From assembly GCA_016716635.1 (NCBI GenBank), contig JADJVZ010000011.1, positions 868,001 to 932,000 of the forward strand: a stretch of DNA of 64,000 nt, given 5' to 3'. Numbering within the stretch: the first letter of the stretch is position 1; each line of letters starts with the position of its first letter. The translations under genes and the position numbers were made by a program. The DNA is from Micropruina sp. GTDB taxonomy: Bacteria; Actinomycetota; Actinomycetes; Propionibacteriales; Propionibacteriaceae. Below the pieces are notes generated by a model, which saw nothing but the letters and a program-made list of their open reading frames with translations, searched no databases and was not told the DNA's origin. Of this stretch, positions 36,001 to 45,400 are shown piece after piece.

Positions 36001-36187
36001 CGGAACGTCCGGGAGCTACGTTGCCCTGCAGCTGGCCGCGTATCGCGTCGCGTGGGCCGAATTGGTGGGGGTCCCCGTGGACAAGGTGCGGGCCGCTTTC
36101 TTCGAAGTTGCCACCGGCACGCTGGTCGAACCGCCGACCCTGCCGGATCGTGCCGGGCTAGAACGGCTCATGGCGGGGCTCCCCTGA
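33074..36187 (+). CDS. adnB: AdnB-like helicase-nuclease subunit
   Basis: This is the second, 1037-residue subunit of the AdnAB resection machine and likely its main motor. The UvrD-type helicase shows AGAGTGKT at 36-43, GLTFTRKAAAELGQRI, the canonical motif II VVLLDEYQDTS, AVGDPYQAIYGWRGA and LLTVHRAKGLEWDAVWLP. The C-terminal nuclease has Asp973 in VIDWKTGTS followed by LQLAAYRVA. The GTG at 33074 overlaps the adnA stop as GTGA, which fixes the start. NudC follows after 29 bases. The same adnA-adnB-nudC neighbourhood occurs in mycobacteria. Confidence 0.93.
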   Translation: MSVLTGAQLSTLLRIQFSDEQLAAITAPLEPAVIVAGAGTGKTTVMAARVVWLVASGLVRPDEVLGLTFTRKAAAELGQRIRRALITAGVLLTADIDAGGEPLVLTYDAFAGRLVGEHGLRAGLEDDPVMITGASRFRLGSRVVTATAAPVTHLSRLRPDTVTERLLSLDAEMQAHLVDPTELADQSEAAALELANAPLNRLRKPYASVKQATQALAERLELGQLGVEYQDLKRRLGYVEFADQMAAAARLARAVPHVGATLRGQFRVVLLDEYQDTSAAQAEVLASVFSGPEVVSGLGHPVTAVGDPYQAIYGWRGAAASNILGFPAAFRTGDRLPARQYALTVNRRSGPLILAAANQLARPLAADPLLASDGVDHHLRAPDGTSPGTIRAASFETWREEVDFIADGVVAAREEGRIASWAEAAVLVRRNAHIGALYSGLLQRGVPVEIVGLGGLLTVPEVADVVSTLRLLADVTADADTVRLLTGPRWRVGSGDLALLGRRVRQLGPPPSLREQRATLAQDLDDALAHTESALYASLLEAAVSPGDLPYSAEARQRLAAFVSEYEGLARHAAEPVEDLVRRCIATLGLATELAVSREATTDQLAAFAQAVAAYVRVDGDASLAGLLSYLDAERDHGTGLEQDVPSAGDSVKLLTVHRAKGLEWDAVWLPALTVGVFPSDRVTTNWLKNAAVLPSELRGDAGAIPQVPELTDAAAAQYAADLTTEARRAEDRLAYVAATRARQLLTVSTHTWEPELVRPRGPSDYFRAVAEHADVVHLAPPIGDVNPIVTQAVSLAWPAALDADGVRRRQTAAALVRKADGSDADLDANEAATVAAWDDLLDHLAAEAASELPPVVPEYLPVTVLDGVRRSDPALLEQWRRPMPRLRGAAARTGERFHAWVEGRFVQDRLLGEPDEVDAALASLQAAFEAGLFASREPLSTEVAFSLSLAGRLIRGRIDAVFAEGEGYLVIDWKTGTSGSYVALQLAAYRVAWAELVGVPVDKVRAAFFEVATGTLVEPPTLPDRAGLERLMAGLP

Positions 36188-36204
36188 CGTTGACGTGCCC
36201 GAGG

Positions 36205-36210
36205 TAGCCT
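36205..36210 (+). promoter_or_regulatory. Candidate -10 box for a leaderless nudC transcript
   Basis: TAGCCT (TAnnnT) ends six bases before the GTG at 36217, with no Shine-Dalgarno sequence between. A TTGACG at 36190-36195 is too close to act as a normal -35 box. Confidence 0.45.
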
Positions 36211-36216
36211 GACGCC

Positions 36217-37080
36217 GTGCTCGGATACTGCGACGACAGCCACCTCGACCGCGTCGAGGCCCTGCGTCTTGACCCTGCCCTCGCCCCCACGTTGTGGACG
36301 CGCGCCGACGCGGTCGTCCTCGAGGTGAGCCCTCGCGGCGTCTTGGCCGACTCTGCCGGGGAGCCTGCCCGCCGTGCGCCGCACGAGCCGTTTGATCCGG
36401 AGCGGCATTTGCTGCTGGGCTTGGTCACCGGTGTCCCTTACTTCGCTGCCCTGGTCGAGGATGAGGCGCCGGTCGTGGAGTTTCGAATCGCCGCGATGGC
36501 GTGGGATGACACACTGCGTGACGCCGTGACCACCACCCTCGCGCTCTCAAATTGGCATCGCGAATCCCGCTTCTGCTCCAAGTGCGGGTCGCTGACTGAA
36601 GTGGCGCTCGCGGGGTTGGTCCGGCATTGCGCCAGCTGCGGCCGGGACCGATTCCCGCGCACTGATCCGGCCATGATTGTCGCCGTCCGGGATGCCGACG
36701 ACCGCCTGCTTCTCGGGCGCCAGTCGGTGTGGGCCCCCGGACGGTTCTCGCTGTTGGCGGGCTTCATGTCTGCTGGCGAAACCCTTGAAGCATGCGTTCG
36801 GCGGGAAGTGGCTGAAGAGGCGGGCATCGTGGTGGGCGAGGTCACCTACCTTGCGAGTCAGCCATGGCCGTTCCCGCGATCCCTGATGCTCGGGGCCTCG
36901 GCCGTGGCGCTCACCACCTCGATCCAGGTCGACCAGCGTGAGCTGGAAGAGGCCCGTTGGGTAAGCCGCGAGGACCTCGATCAGGCGCTCGCGACGGGGG
37001 AGCTCTCCCTACCGGCCAACGTGTCCATCGCCCATCGGATCATCGCCGCCTGGCGTGCCGGAGAGCTCCCCAAACCCTAA
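36217..37080 (+). CDS. nudC: NAD+ diphosphatase / NAD-cap hydrolase NudC
   Basis: NudC cleaves NAD(H) to NMN and AMP and removes NAD caps from RNA. The 287-residue protein has an N-terminal domain, then a zinc site CSKCGSLTEVALAGL with CASCG. The Nudix box GFMSAGETLEACVRREVAEE continues with AGI and matches GX5EX7REUXEEXGU. The NudC-specific SQPWPFPRSLM follows, which separates it from other Nudix enzymes. The start codon is GTG, directly after a -10 box. It converges on recD with 39 bases between. Confidence 0.95.
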   Translation: MLGYCDDSHLDRVEALRLDPALAPTLWTRADAVVLEVSPRGVLADSAGEPARRAPHEPFDPERHLLLGLVTGVPYFAALVEDEAPVVEFRIAAMAWDDTLRDAVTTTLALSNWHRESRFCSKCGSLTEVALAGLVRHCASCGRDRFPRTDPAMIVAVRDADDRLLLGRQSVWAPGRFSLLAGFMSAGETLEACVRREVAEEAGIVVGEVTYLASQPWPFPRSLMLGASAVALTTSIQVDQRELEEARWVSREDLDQALATGELSLPANVSIAHRIIAAWRAGELPKP

Positions 37081-37119
37081 GCTCGCCGCCCATATCACAC
37101 TCAATATTCGGACCCTCAA

Positions 37120-38892
37120 TCAGCGCACCGAACTGCGTCCGATCGCTCTCGTCAGTGCCTCGGGGTTGCCAATGATCGTCACGGAGTTCTTGGCCCGCGT
37201 GACGGCGGTGTAGAGCAACTCGCGGGTCAACAAAGGAGACTCCACGCCTGGCAGGACGATCGTGACGTCGTCGAATTGGCTGCCTTGCGACTTGTGGATC
37301 GTCATAGCGAACAGCGACACCACGCCGTCGAGAACGAAGGGCGACAACCAAAGGGTGCGTCCGGCACCGGAGAAAGCCGCGCGCACGCCGTCGCCCGCCT
37401 GCACGATGACGCCGGTATCGCCGTTGAACAGCCCCAGATCAGGGGCGTTCTGGGTGGCGAGAAGCGGACGTCCGACGTACCACTCCCCGTCATCGCCAAA
37501 CCCGGGCAACTCTTGGCGCAGCCACCGCTCTATTTGGGCTTGCCACGAGGCCACGCCCCACTGCCCATGGCGGTGCGCGCAGAGCAATCGGTGGGAATCC
37601 AAGGCTGCGAGAGCCTCGTGCGCATCGCCAGCCGCGGCGGCCGCAAAGAGTCGCTCACCTGTGGCGACAGCTCTCTCTCGGGCTGCTGGAATGCCTTCAC
37701 TTTCGGGTACCAAACGGACGGCCTTGCCGACTGCCAGCTGCGCCAGCGCAGTCGCCGAATCGCCGCTCACGACCGCGTCGGCGAGGGCGGCGATCTCGCC
37801 GCCAAACCGCCAGTTGTGAGTCAACGTAATCGTGGGACGGGAAACGGTGACGCCACCCAAATCGCCCACGGCCCGGCTGAGTTCCGGCGAAAGGCTCATG
37901 TCGCGGTGGGTGATATCCGCCAAGACAGTGCCCGCGTCGATCGAAGCCAGCTGGAATGGGTCGCCGACCAGCACCAGGCGGGCATCGGACCGTAATGCGC
38001 CAAGCAGCCGGGCCATCATCGTGATGGACACCATGGACATTTCGTCCACGATCACCACGTCCTGCGGGAGGGGGTTGCCCTCGTGGTGACGGAATCGGGT
38101 ACGAGAGTTGGGCAGGCTGCCCAGCAGGCGATGAATCGTGCTGGCCCCCACGGAGGCCAGCCGGCTGCGCACGTCGGGAGAGACGGGCAGGTCCGCGGCG
38201 TGGATCGCCTCTTGCATGCGCGCGGCCGCCTTGCCCGTGGGGGCGGCGAGCCCCACCCGAAGCTCGGGACCCTCCACTTCCCAAAGCAACGCCAGGATAC
38301 GAGCGATCGTGCTGGTCTTGCCGGTGCCCGGTCCGCCCGCGATAACGGTGAAGCGCGAGGTAACAGCCAGGGCAGCCGCGGTGCGGGCGGCGGCCAAGGC
38401 GGGTTGATCGGGTAACAGCACATCAAGGTGCGCCCGTGCCCGAACCGGATCGTAGGGCACCACCCCGGCGTCAAGGCGGCCGAGAAGGGAGGTCCACACC
38501 GCTCGCTCGGCGCGCCAGTAACGCTCCAGGTACAGGGTGTCGTCAATCAGGCGCAGTGGTCGGCGCGCGGTCTCGTCCTCGCCCACCGTGACCGCGGGCG
38601 AGGCGGCGATCGACGCGCGCCAGACCTGAGGATCCGGCCAGGGAAGCCCCGCCACATCAAGGCGCTGTTCGTCTGCGAGGTACTCGTGGGTGGCAGCTTG
38701 CGCCACATCGATGTTGAGCGAGCCGGCCCGCAGGGCTCGAACGGTCAACGCCATCGCCAATGCCACGCTCTCATCGGATTCTCCCGCGAGCCCCAAGGTC
38801 TGCTGGGCGGCGTGCACGTCCGCCCAGCCCAGCACCTCCGCTTGGTGGAAGGTGCGGACGAGGCCCCGTGCCGAGCGCGAAAGATCAGGCAT
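37120..38892 (-). CDS. recD: Exodeoxyribonuclease V subunit RecD
   Basis: RecD is the 5'-3' helicase subunit of RecBCD. The 590-residue protein has an N-terminal helical domain that contacts RecB/RecC, then a superfamily 1B motor. Visible motifs are VIAGGPGTGKTSTIARI, VIVDEMSMVSI, VGDPFQLASIDAG and, near the end, the UvrD-like TIHKSQGSQFDDVTIVLPG followed by LLYTAVTRAKNSV. The start overlaps the recB stop by eight bases, so recC-recB-recD form one operon. It converges on nudC. Confidence 0.95.
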   Translation of the reverse strand: MPDLSRSARGLVRTFHQAEVLGWADVHAAQQTLGLAGESDESVALAMALTVRALRAGSLNIDVAQAATHEYLADEQRLDVAGLPWPDPQVWRASIAASPAVTVGEDETARRPLRLIDDTLYLERYWRAERAVWTSLLGRLDAGVVPYDPVRARAHLDVLLPDQPALAAARTAAALAVTSRFTVIAGGPGTGKTSTIARILALLWEVEGPELRVGLAAPTGKAAARMQEAIHAADLPVSPDVRSRLASVGASTIHRLLGSLPNSRTRFRHHEGNPLPQDVVIVDEMSMVSITMMARLLGALRSDARLVLVGDPFQLASIDAGTVLADITHRDMSLSPELSRAVGDLGGVTVSRPTITLTHNWRFGGEIAALADAVVSGDSATALAQLAVGKAVRLVPESEGIPAARERAVATGERLFAAAAAGDAHEALAALDSHRLLCAHRHGQWGVASWQAQIERWLRQELPGFGDDGEWYVGRPLLATQNAPDLGLFNGDTGVIVQAGDGVRAAFSGAGRTLWLSPFVLDGVVSLFAMTIHKSQGSQFDDVTIVLPGVESPLLTRELLYTAVTRAKNSVTIIGNPEALTRAIGRSSVR

Positions 38893-41800
38893 CAGGCACC
38901 CCCGCGAGCAGGTGCGACAACGCGATCACCAACGCGGGCGTTGGCTCCCACTCGAAGACGCCGGTCAGCGCGTCGTCGCCGGGGCCGCCCAGACCTCGCA
39001 CGAAGAGATAGAGCACGCCCCCGAGGTGCGTCCGGGGTTCGTAGCCCTCGAGTCGGGCTGTGAGGAACCGGTGCAGCGCCACCGCGTACAGCAGAGCCTG
39101 CAACGGGTAGTGACTGGCCATCATGGCTTCGGCCATGCTTTCGGGCGTGTAGTGGCCGAGCACGGGGGTGCCAACGCCCAACCTGTTGGTCTTGTAGTCG
39201 ACCACGACGTATCGCTCGGGGTCCGGTACGCGGAGCACCGCGTCGATGCTGCCCGTGAGGAAGCCCAACAACGTGGCGTCGTCCACTTCGCGCAGGCGCG
39301 CCGGGTAACTCGCCAGCGGGTGGTCCTCCGGTAGGTGGGCCGCCAACAGGTCTGCCACGTCCTGGATGGTGGCGGGGCGTCCGACGCCACCCATCGGCAA
39401 CTCGAAATCCAGTTCCCGTAACCGATCCGGCATCGCCAGGAGCGAACGCCCGCCAGTCAGGCGACCAAGGCTTGCCTGCACAGTCGGCAGCAAGGCGGAC
39501 GCTGCCGCGGCCGGCGTGACGTCGTCCAAAGGGAAGCGCCGCAGCAACCCCGCGGCGAGGTCCCGCAGTTCGGCCATCGGATCATCGCCCCCGGCGAATT
39601 GTTCGAGAATTGCGTGGACGAACGTTCCGAACGCGGTACCGCCGGGGAGCTCCGCCATGGGGGAGGGGGCATCCAACAAAGCGGTAGCCCCGGCTATCGC
39701 GGCAGCTTCGGGTTCGTCGGCCAGGAACCGCTCCGGCCCAAAATCGTGGACGTTCGTCGTGAGGGCCGAATAGGACGTCCGCCGCCACGACCTGTCAATG
39801 CGACGATTCCACCCTCGAACGGCGAGCGGCGCTGGAGTCGGCCCGTGAAGGTGCTTCGACTTCGGATGCTGATTCTCGAACCGTTGGACCTCCACGTCGA
39901 TGCTGCCAAGCCAGGAGAGGTTCTCGGGACTCTCAACTCGGGCTTCGGGGTCGCCCGGGTATCTTTCCTGCGGATCAACGACCTGTCCCGGAACCCGCGC
40001 CGCAAACAACAACCGATGCAGGGGCGAACCCGACGTGACCCGGCCGGTGTCAACCCACCAACACGTGACCTGGCTCTCTCCGCGCGTCATGGCGACGTAG
40101 AGGGTGCGGAGGGAATCCTCGCCGTCCTCGCGGCGGGCCTTGGCGAATCGTTCCGAGCGGCCCGGGCTGGTGGCTCCGCCGACATCAAGCAGTCGTTGCT
40201 CGCCCTCGTGAAGGGTGAGGGTGTGGCCATCGTCCTTGGTCGGGACCCACTCGTCCGCGGCCTGAGGAAGCAGGACGACGGGAAACTCCAACCCCTTACT
40301 ACGGTGGATGGACATCACCTGTACGGTCTGGGCATCCGTCTCAAGCCGGCGAACCCGGCCACTGTCGGGCTCCGAAGCCGCGACCGCCTCGCGCAACCAC
40401 GTTGCGAGCTCCAATGGCCCCCAGTGATTGCTCAGCGCCTCATCGTTCAGGATCTCGGCGACGTGCCGGTAGTCGGTCATGAGCCGCTCGCCTTCGGGCA
40501 GGCTCATGATGCGCTGGCTCACACCGGGGCTGGCCAGGATCGACCCAAAAAGGGCCGCTACCCCATCGCGGTGCAGCACCCGGCTCCACGCTCGCAATTG
40601 CCCGCTCCAAGAAGCGACGGCGTCCTCATTTCCCACGAGGTCAACAAAACGGGCACCCACGAACGGTGTGAGCATCGCGGCCCGTAGGGAGGCTGCCCGG
40701 TGTTGGGTCAGCCCTGTCAGGAGCGTGTTCCAATGTTGTGCAGCCGTGCTTGCGAAGATGCTCTCGGCGCCGGAGAACGTGGCGGGGATTCCCGCCCTCG
40801 CCAGGGCTTGGACGATCGCGCGCCCCCGCCGATTGGTGCGTACCAAGATGGCGATGTCTTCGGGCCGCACCGGACGCTCGCCGGACGCGGTGCGCAACCG
40901 CGCCTCCCCCCGGAGGAGCCGAGCTACCTCAAGGGTGAGGTCGGCATCAATGCGACGGCGAGCCTCAGGAGCGTCCAGCGACTCCTCGGCCACATGGGTG
41001 CGGATGCGGACGGGCGGCGCCCAGGCGTCTCCATCGGGCACCACGAGGCGGCGCTGCTGCACGTGCGCGGTGACCTCGGGGGCGTCGATGCCCGGACCCA
41101 ATGAAATGCCCTTGAACAGGCCGGTGACGGCCGTCACGACCGCGGCGTCTGAGCGGTAGTTGGTGGTCAACGTGGCCGTGGGCCGCCGCGAGGAAGCAAC
41201 CGCGGCGGCGTAGGCGTTCACATCGGCGCCGCGAAAGGTGTAGATCGCTTGCTTTGGATCTCCGATGAGGACGAGCGTCGAATATCCGTCGAAGGCCATG
41301 CGCAGGATGTCCCATTGGATCGGATCAGTGTCTTGGAACTCATCGACCAACACCACCCGATACCGCTCCCGCAGACGCTGCTGAGCCGCCGGGCCGGTCT
41401 CGGGATCGATCAGGGCGTCCCGCAGCCGGGTCAGCATGTCGTCGAAGGTATAGGCGCCGGTGTTGAGCTTGCGCTGGGTAACCCCCGAGCGCACCGCTGC
41501 GGCAAACTCGACTCGTTCCCCGGCCGCGCCATGGGCCCACCCCGGCGCCAGGACGGCCTCCGGGTGGCTCATGGCTTCGCGGGCCAGAGTCCGTGCGCCG
41601 GAGGGCCCCCGAGTTGGCGTGAGCCATGGCAGCTTCGGCACCGATTCATCAAAGGCGTAACGCCGGAGGTACGTGTCTTGGGCGACCTCGTCGATAAGCG
41701 GCCCCAAGTCTTCGACGAAGTTGGCCGGCGCCTCGGTTCCAGCCAGCACGCCGAGCCCCCGCAACATGCCTTGGCAGAACTCGTGGGTCGTCATGATCGT

Positions 41801-42139
41801 GGCGCGATCGAAGTCGGTCATCGCGTCGGCCAGCCGATCGCGACGAGCGCGCGAAGCATCGAGACCCCCCTCGCGGAGGGCGGCATCGAGGGCATCGTCG
41901 CCCGGCGGCCCCGCCAACGCGGCGAGGGCATCGCGCAGGCGTCGTCGGATCAGCTCGCGCAAATGCTGCGTCGCGACTCGGCTGAAAGTGACGACCATGA
42001 GGGAGTCGATGTCAGCTAAACCCTCAGCTAGATAGCGCACGGCCAGCGTCGTCGTGGACCAACTCTTGCCGGTGCCAGCCGAGGCCTCAAGCACCGTCGT
42101 GCCGAGGGGCAGGTCAGCCAACGGATCAAAGGACGTCAT
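38885..42139 (-). CDS. recB: Exodeoxyribonuclease V subunit RecB
   Basis: RecB is the 3'-5' helicase and nuclease of RecBCD. The 1084-residue protein has Walker A LEASAGTGKSWS at about 17-28 and motif II VVLVDEFQDTDPIQWDIL. ALIGDPKQAIYTFRGADV appears there as LIGDPKQAIYTFRG. Motif V reads MSIHRSKGLEFPVVLLP. The C-terminal nuclease has Asp981 in VVVDYKTNRLG, so resection activity should be intact. The ATG at 42139 overlaps the recC stop as ATGA; the longer frame to 42196 was rejected for this reason. Confidence 0.95.
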   Translation of the reverse strand: MTSFDPLADLPLGTTVLEASAGTGKSWSTTTLAVRYLAEGLADIDSLMVVTFSRVATQHLRELIRRRLRDALAALAGPPGDDALDAALREGGLDASRARRDRLADAMTDFDRATIMTTHEFCQGMLRGLGVLAGTEAPANFVEDLGPLIDEVAQDTYLRRYAFDESVPKLPWLTPTRGPSGARTLAREAMSHPEAVLAPGWAHGAAGERVEFAAAVRSGVTQRKLNTGAYTFDDMLTRLRDALIDPETGPAAQQRLRERYRVVLVDEFQDTDPIQWDILRMAFDGYSTLVLIGDPKQAIYTFRGADVNAYAAAVASSRRPTATLTTNYRSDAAVVTAVTGLFKGISLGPGIDAPEVTAHVQQRRLVVPDGDAWAPPVRIRTHVAEESLDAPEARRRIDADLTLEVARLLRGEARLRTASGERPVRPEDIAILVRTNRRGRAIVQALARAGIPATFSGAESIFASTAAQHWNTLLTGLTQHRAASLRAAMLTPFVGARFVDLVGNEDAVASWSGQLRAWSRVLHRDGVAALFGSILASPGVSQRIMSLPEGERLMTDYRHVAEILNDEALSNHWGPLELATWLREAVAASEPDSGRVRRLETDAQTVQVMSIHRSKGLEFPVVLLPQAADEWVPTKDDGHTLTLHEGEQRLLDVGGATSPGRSERFAKARREDGEDSLRTLYVAMTRGESQVTCWWVDTGRVTSGSPLHRLLFAARVPGQVVDPQERYPGDPEARVESPENLSWLGSIDVEVQRFENQHPKSKHLHGPTPAPLAVRGWNRRIDRSWRRTSYSALTTNVHDFGPERFLADEPEAAAIAGATALLDAPSPMAELPGGTAFGTFVHAILEQFAGGDDPMAELRDLAAGLLRRFPLDDVTPAAAASALLPTVQASLGRLTGGRSLLAMPDRLRELDFELPMGGVGRPATIQDVADLLAAHLPEDHPLASYPARLREVDDATLLGFLTGSIDAVLRVPDPERYVVVDYKTNRLGVGTPVLGHYTPESMAEAMMASHYPLQALLYAVALHRFLTARLEGYEPRTHLGGVLYLFVRGLGGPGDDALTGVFEWEPTPALVIALSHLLAGVPDA

Positions 42140-45100
42140 GAGCGCATCGCCCCCAGAAGAGGGTCCCAGACCCGTCGCGCCAACGCTCCGAACCACAGTG
42201 GTTCGGAGCTGGGCAAAAGAGGATCATCAGGTCGGGGAATCTTGAACAGCCGGTCGTGGGGGTAAAACAGATCCCAGTCGGGGCTGTGGTCCATCTCCCA
42301 TTCCGCCCGGACCGCATTGACCACATTGCCGGGGTCGGGAGCGATACCGCTCGCGGCCAGTCCCGCGTACCGTTCCGCTGCCCGAAGCGGCATCGGCAGC
42401 GCTTCGCGCATGCCGCTGTCGTACAAGGTCACCAGATCAGTCAGCAGCGCCTGACTGCGTTGGACCGACGGTGCCCGGAGTACTAATTGCCGGTCTCGCG
42501 CGACGATGCGAGCGAGGGCGGGTACGTCAGGACGGGCCACTTGCAGGGCAAGCACTTGGATCCATGCCGACAGCCGTGATTTCGCGCTCAGCCGGGAGTA
42601 GGACACCGGAACGATCTCGCCGCCGCGCAGTTCGAGCCGCCCCGTGAGCAGTCGGCCTGGCAAGGGCAGTCGCAGCGGCAGCGGAATCGCGTTCTGCGTG
42701 GCCACGGTCGGCAAGGTGCGCATCATCGTCACCACGTGGCCGAAGGTACGTTCCACGACCCGGCTGCCGAGGTAACCAGGGGGCACTTCTCCGCGCAACC
42801 ATTCGGCGGTGCGGACAGCCGCCGGGTCTTCGCCCCGCCGGGCCTCGGCCAGCATTCGGTCGCCGATCTTCCATTCCGACAGCCCATCGAGGGCGATTGG
42901 CAATTCGTTGGCGTCGGCCAGCTCGCGCGGAGCCGGGAGGCCCGCCCGCTTCCGCAGCGCGGCGGCTGGGTCGAGGATCAACGCCATCACGTCGTCCAAC
43001 GCAATGTCGCCGTCTGGCATCGGCGGGAGCAGCGGCATGGCCTCATCGGCTCGGGGGTGGATGGTCAATCGCGCAGCGGCCGCGCCGAGCCCCACCGCAT
43101 CGAAGCTGAAGGGGCGTCCAGCTTGGAAGCTCGCGGGGCTGTGCGCGTGCAACGGCGCCCGTTGGACGATCGTCGCTGCCTGCGCCGGGACACTGACCAA
43201 GTCTTGGACGGCCTCGATGAGCTCGGCAATGGCGCTGGCCGGCGGCAGGGGCTCGTTGGTCGCGGGGCTGAACCCTTGGTGCACCAGAACGAGCTTCTCG
43301 CGCGCCGCCAGGACGGCCTCGCACAACCGCTGTAAATCGACCTGTCCCGGATCCGGATCGCCGATGGCAGGCGCCCGCCGCAGCAGGTCATCGCCGTCGT
43401 CGCCGCGTCGGCGCGGGAATACGTCGGGGTCAAAGCCCACCAAACAGACCACTCGGTGCGGGACGCCGTGAAGGGAGCCGAGCGCCCCGATCGGCAACGA
43501 ACCGTTGCCGAAACTCACCCGGCTTGTTCTGTCCTCGAACGCCTGTTCCAGGATCACTTCGACGGCGCCCACCGCGACCGTCACGGCGGCATCGCCCGGA
43601 TCAATGTCGGCCAGTGCGTCGCGAACCTCGGCAAGCTGCCACGAGTCGTCGAACGTCGTGGCGAAGAGCCCGTCGACGATCTCGCGGCACAAGTCCAGCC
43701 AGGCCGCGAGGGGTTGTTCGCTCTGGGTCGCACTGGCCACCCGCACAAGACGGCTGACGAGTTCAGCCAACGCGCCCAGGAGCTCAACGTCGGAGGATTC
43801 GACGTCGTCGACCGGCAGGGTGGTCTGGAGCACGGGCAGCCCGTCGTCGCTCAAGGAGATGCCCACCAACATCCGGCGAAGTCCCGCCACCCAGGTGTTC
43901 TGCTGCACCCGGCCCAGCCCAAAGCGTTCCCGATGCGGACGATCGACGCCCCAGTTGATGGCGGCCGCCGACGTCAGCGCGGCCAGCCGGTCGAGGTCAT
44001 CGGAGCTGAAGCCGAAGCGACGGGCGATGGCTGGGCTGCCGCAGAGCTGAAGCAGTTGGTCGACCCCGGCACGGGACGAACCGAGCCGCAGAATCTCGAC
44101 GAGCAAAGTCATGAGCGGGTTGTCTTGACGGACAGGTCGCTCGATCAACTGCGCCCGCAGCCCATGTCCTGGGTGGGCCCCGGGGGCGTCGGGGTCGAGA
44201 TTGAAGCTGGCGGTAACCAGCGGCGCGATTCGGTCCAGTCGTGGGGTCAACACGGCGATATCGCGCGGCTCCAACGTCGGATCATCAGCAAGCAACCCCG
44301 TGAGCACGTCCCGAAGCACTTCAACCTGACGATCGAGACCGTGCGAAGCGAAGACCTGGACCGTGTCATCAACAGGTCCTGGGATCGCTTGGGCGTCGAG
44401 GGCGATGCTGTGCTGCAACCGTCCCAAGAGGCTGCTCGGCCTCGGGAGCGCGGGCACAGAACGCTGGCGAGCCGCGGGCCAGCATTGCGCACGCTCCCAC
44501 GCCAGGCGCTGCAGTCGGGCGTTGAGCGGGTAGCCGCCCAACGAACGGATCAAGGACGCCGATCGGGCCGTGCCGGGCGCTACGACGCGCTCACTGCGAC
44601 CGGGCGTCGGGGTCAGGACGAGGAGACGCACGTCGCGTCGTTCAGCCAGCGCGGCCAGCACCCGTCGTTCCTGCGGGTCTAGAGGAAGTTCCGGGGCGAA
44701 CCACCACACCACAGGCGAGGCTTCGACAGGTGACGTCGGCAAGGCCGCGATGAGTCTGTCGGCTTGCTCGGGCGACGAAGGGCTGTCGACGCGCTGCCGT
44801 AGCTCGCGCCACAACACCGGCTGCCAGGAATCGGAGGCCGTCAAGGGCCCTGCGGGACGCTCGTCGTCCCAGGCGATCGTCCAGTCGGGACGAAAGCGCC
44901 CGTAGCTGCTCATGAGACGTGCCAGGCGCCGGCCAGCACGGAACCGGTCGGGGGAGTTCTCGACGTGGCGTCGCACGAGCTGAAGTTCAGGTTTATCGCT
45001 ATCGGTCAGGGCGGCCAACACCGGCCACACCAACCGGTCCGGGCGCCAGGCGTCGTGAACGCCCACGACATCGTTCTCAAGGCGGGCCAGCAGCCCGGGC

Positions 45101-45330
45101 CAACTGACCATGTCGAGCCCAGCGCAAATGCCTTCGGGCCCAGCCCAGGTGGCCAAGCGTTGGGTGAGCCAGCGACGTTGCACCCCATTGCGGACGATCA
45201 CCATCGGCCGCGCAAAAGGGTCCGCGCTCGCTCCGGGTAACTCCTCAGCCAAGACGCCGAGCAGTGACTCGAGGTCGTCCCCATGGACGATCGAGAGCGC
45301 CGTGGCGGCGCCGCCGCGAGCAGTTGTCAT
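42136..45330 (-). CDS. recC: Exodeoxyribonuclease V subunit RecC
   Basis: RecC is the Chi-recognition and scaffold subunit of RecBCD, a helicase and nuclease relative without catalytic residues. The 1064-residue protein shows the family landmarks VIVRNGVQRRWLTQRLA near the N-terminus, DIAVLTPRLDRIAPLV, VVCLVGFDPDVFPRR and the C-terminal ALPMPLRAAERYAG. No intact Walker A is present, as expected. The ATG at 45330 follows a TAGGGT -10-like box by ten bases, which is preferred to the GTG-type start at 45363. It heads the recC-recB-recD operon. Recognition of a particular Chi sequence cannot be told from this. Confidence 0.92.
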   Translation of the reverse strand: MTTARGGAATALSIVHGDDLESLLGVLAEELPGASADPFARPMVIVRNGVQRRWLTQRLATWAGPEGICAGLDMVSWPGLLARLENDVVGVHDAWRPDRLVWPVLAALTDSDKPELQLVRRHVENSPDRFRAGRRLARLMSSYGRFRPDWTIAWDDERPAGPLTASDSWQPVLWRELRQRVDSPSSPEQADRLIAALPTSPVEASPVVWWFAPELPLDPQERRVLAALAERRDVRLLVLTPTPGRSERVVAPGTARSASLIRSLGGYPLNARLQRLAWERAQCWPAARQRSVPALPRPSSLLGRLQHSIALDAQAIPGPVDDTVQVFASHGLDRQVEVLRDVLTGLLADDPTLEPRDIAVLTPRLDRIAPLVTASFNLDPDAPGAHPGHGLRAQLIERPVRQDNPLMTLLVEILRLGSSRAGVDQLLQLCGSPAIARRFGFSSDDLDRLAALTSAAAINWGVDRPHRERFGLGRVQQNTWVAGLRRMLVGISLSDDGLPVLQTTLPVDDVESSDVELLGALAELVSRLVRVASATQSEQPLAAWLDLCREIVDGLFATTFDDSWQLAEVRDALADIDPGDAAVTVAVGAVEVILEQAFEDRTSRVSFGNGSLPIGALGSLHGVPHRVVCLVGFDPDVFPRRRGDDGDDLLRRAPAIGDPDPGQVDLQRLCEAVLAAREKLVLVHQGFSPATNEPLPPASAIAELIEAVQDLVSVPAQAATIVQRAPLHAHSPASFQAGRPFSFDAVGLGAAAARLTIHPRADEAMPLLPPMPDGDIALDDVMALILDPAAALRKRAGLPAPRELADANELPIALDGLSEWKIGDRMLAEARRGEDPAAVRTAEWLRGEVPPGYLGSRVVERTFGHVVTMMRTLPTVATQNAIPLPLRLPLPGRLLTGRLELRGGEIVPVSYSRLSAKSRLSAWIQVLALQVARPDVPALARIVARDRQLVLRAPSVQRSQALLTDLVTLYDSGMREALPMPLRAAERYAGLAASGIAPDPGNVVNAVRAEWEMDHSPDWDLFYPHDRLFKIPRPDDPLLPSSEPLWFGALARRVWDPLLGAMRS

Positions 45331-45400
45331 GATGGTGATTACCCTACGGGCAGCCTCTGACAATGTGTCGCACCGCCCGGGCCACGAGGACGGACGCGGC

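Noticed and set aside
43456..44682. 408-codon plus-strand frame within recC
   Set aside because: It is antisense to recC, which has family landmarks along its whole length.
37120..45330. recCBD as a mobile insertion
   Set aside because: No transposase, integrase, direct target repeat or tRNA attachment site flanks it, and its base composition looks like its neighbours.
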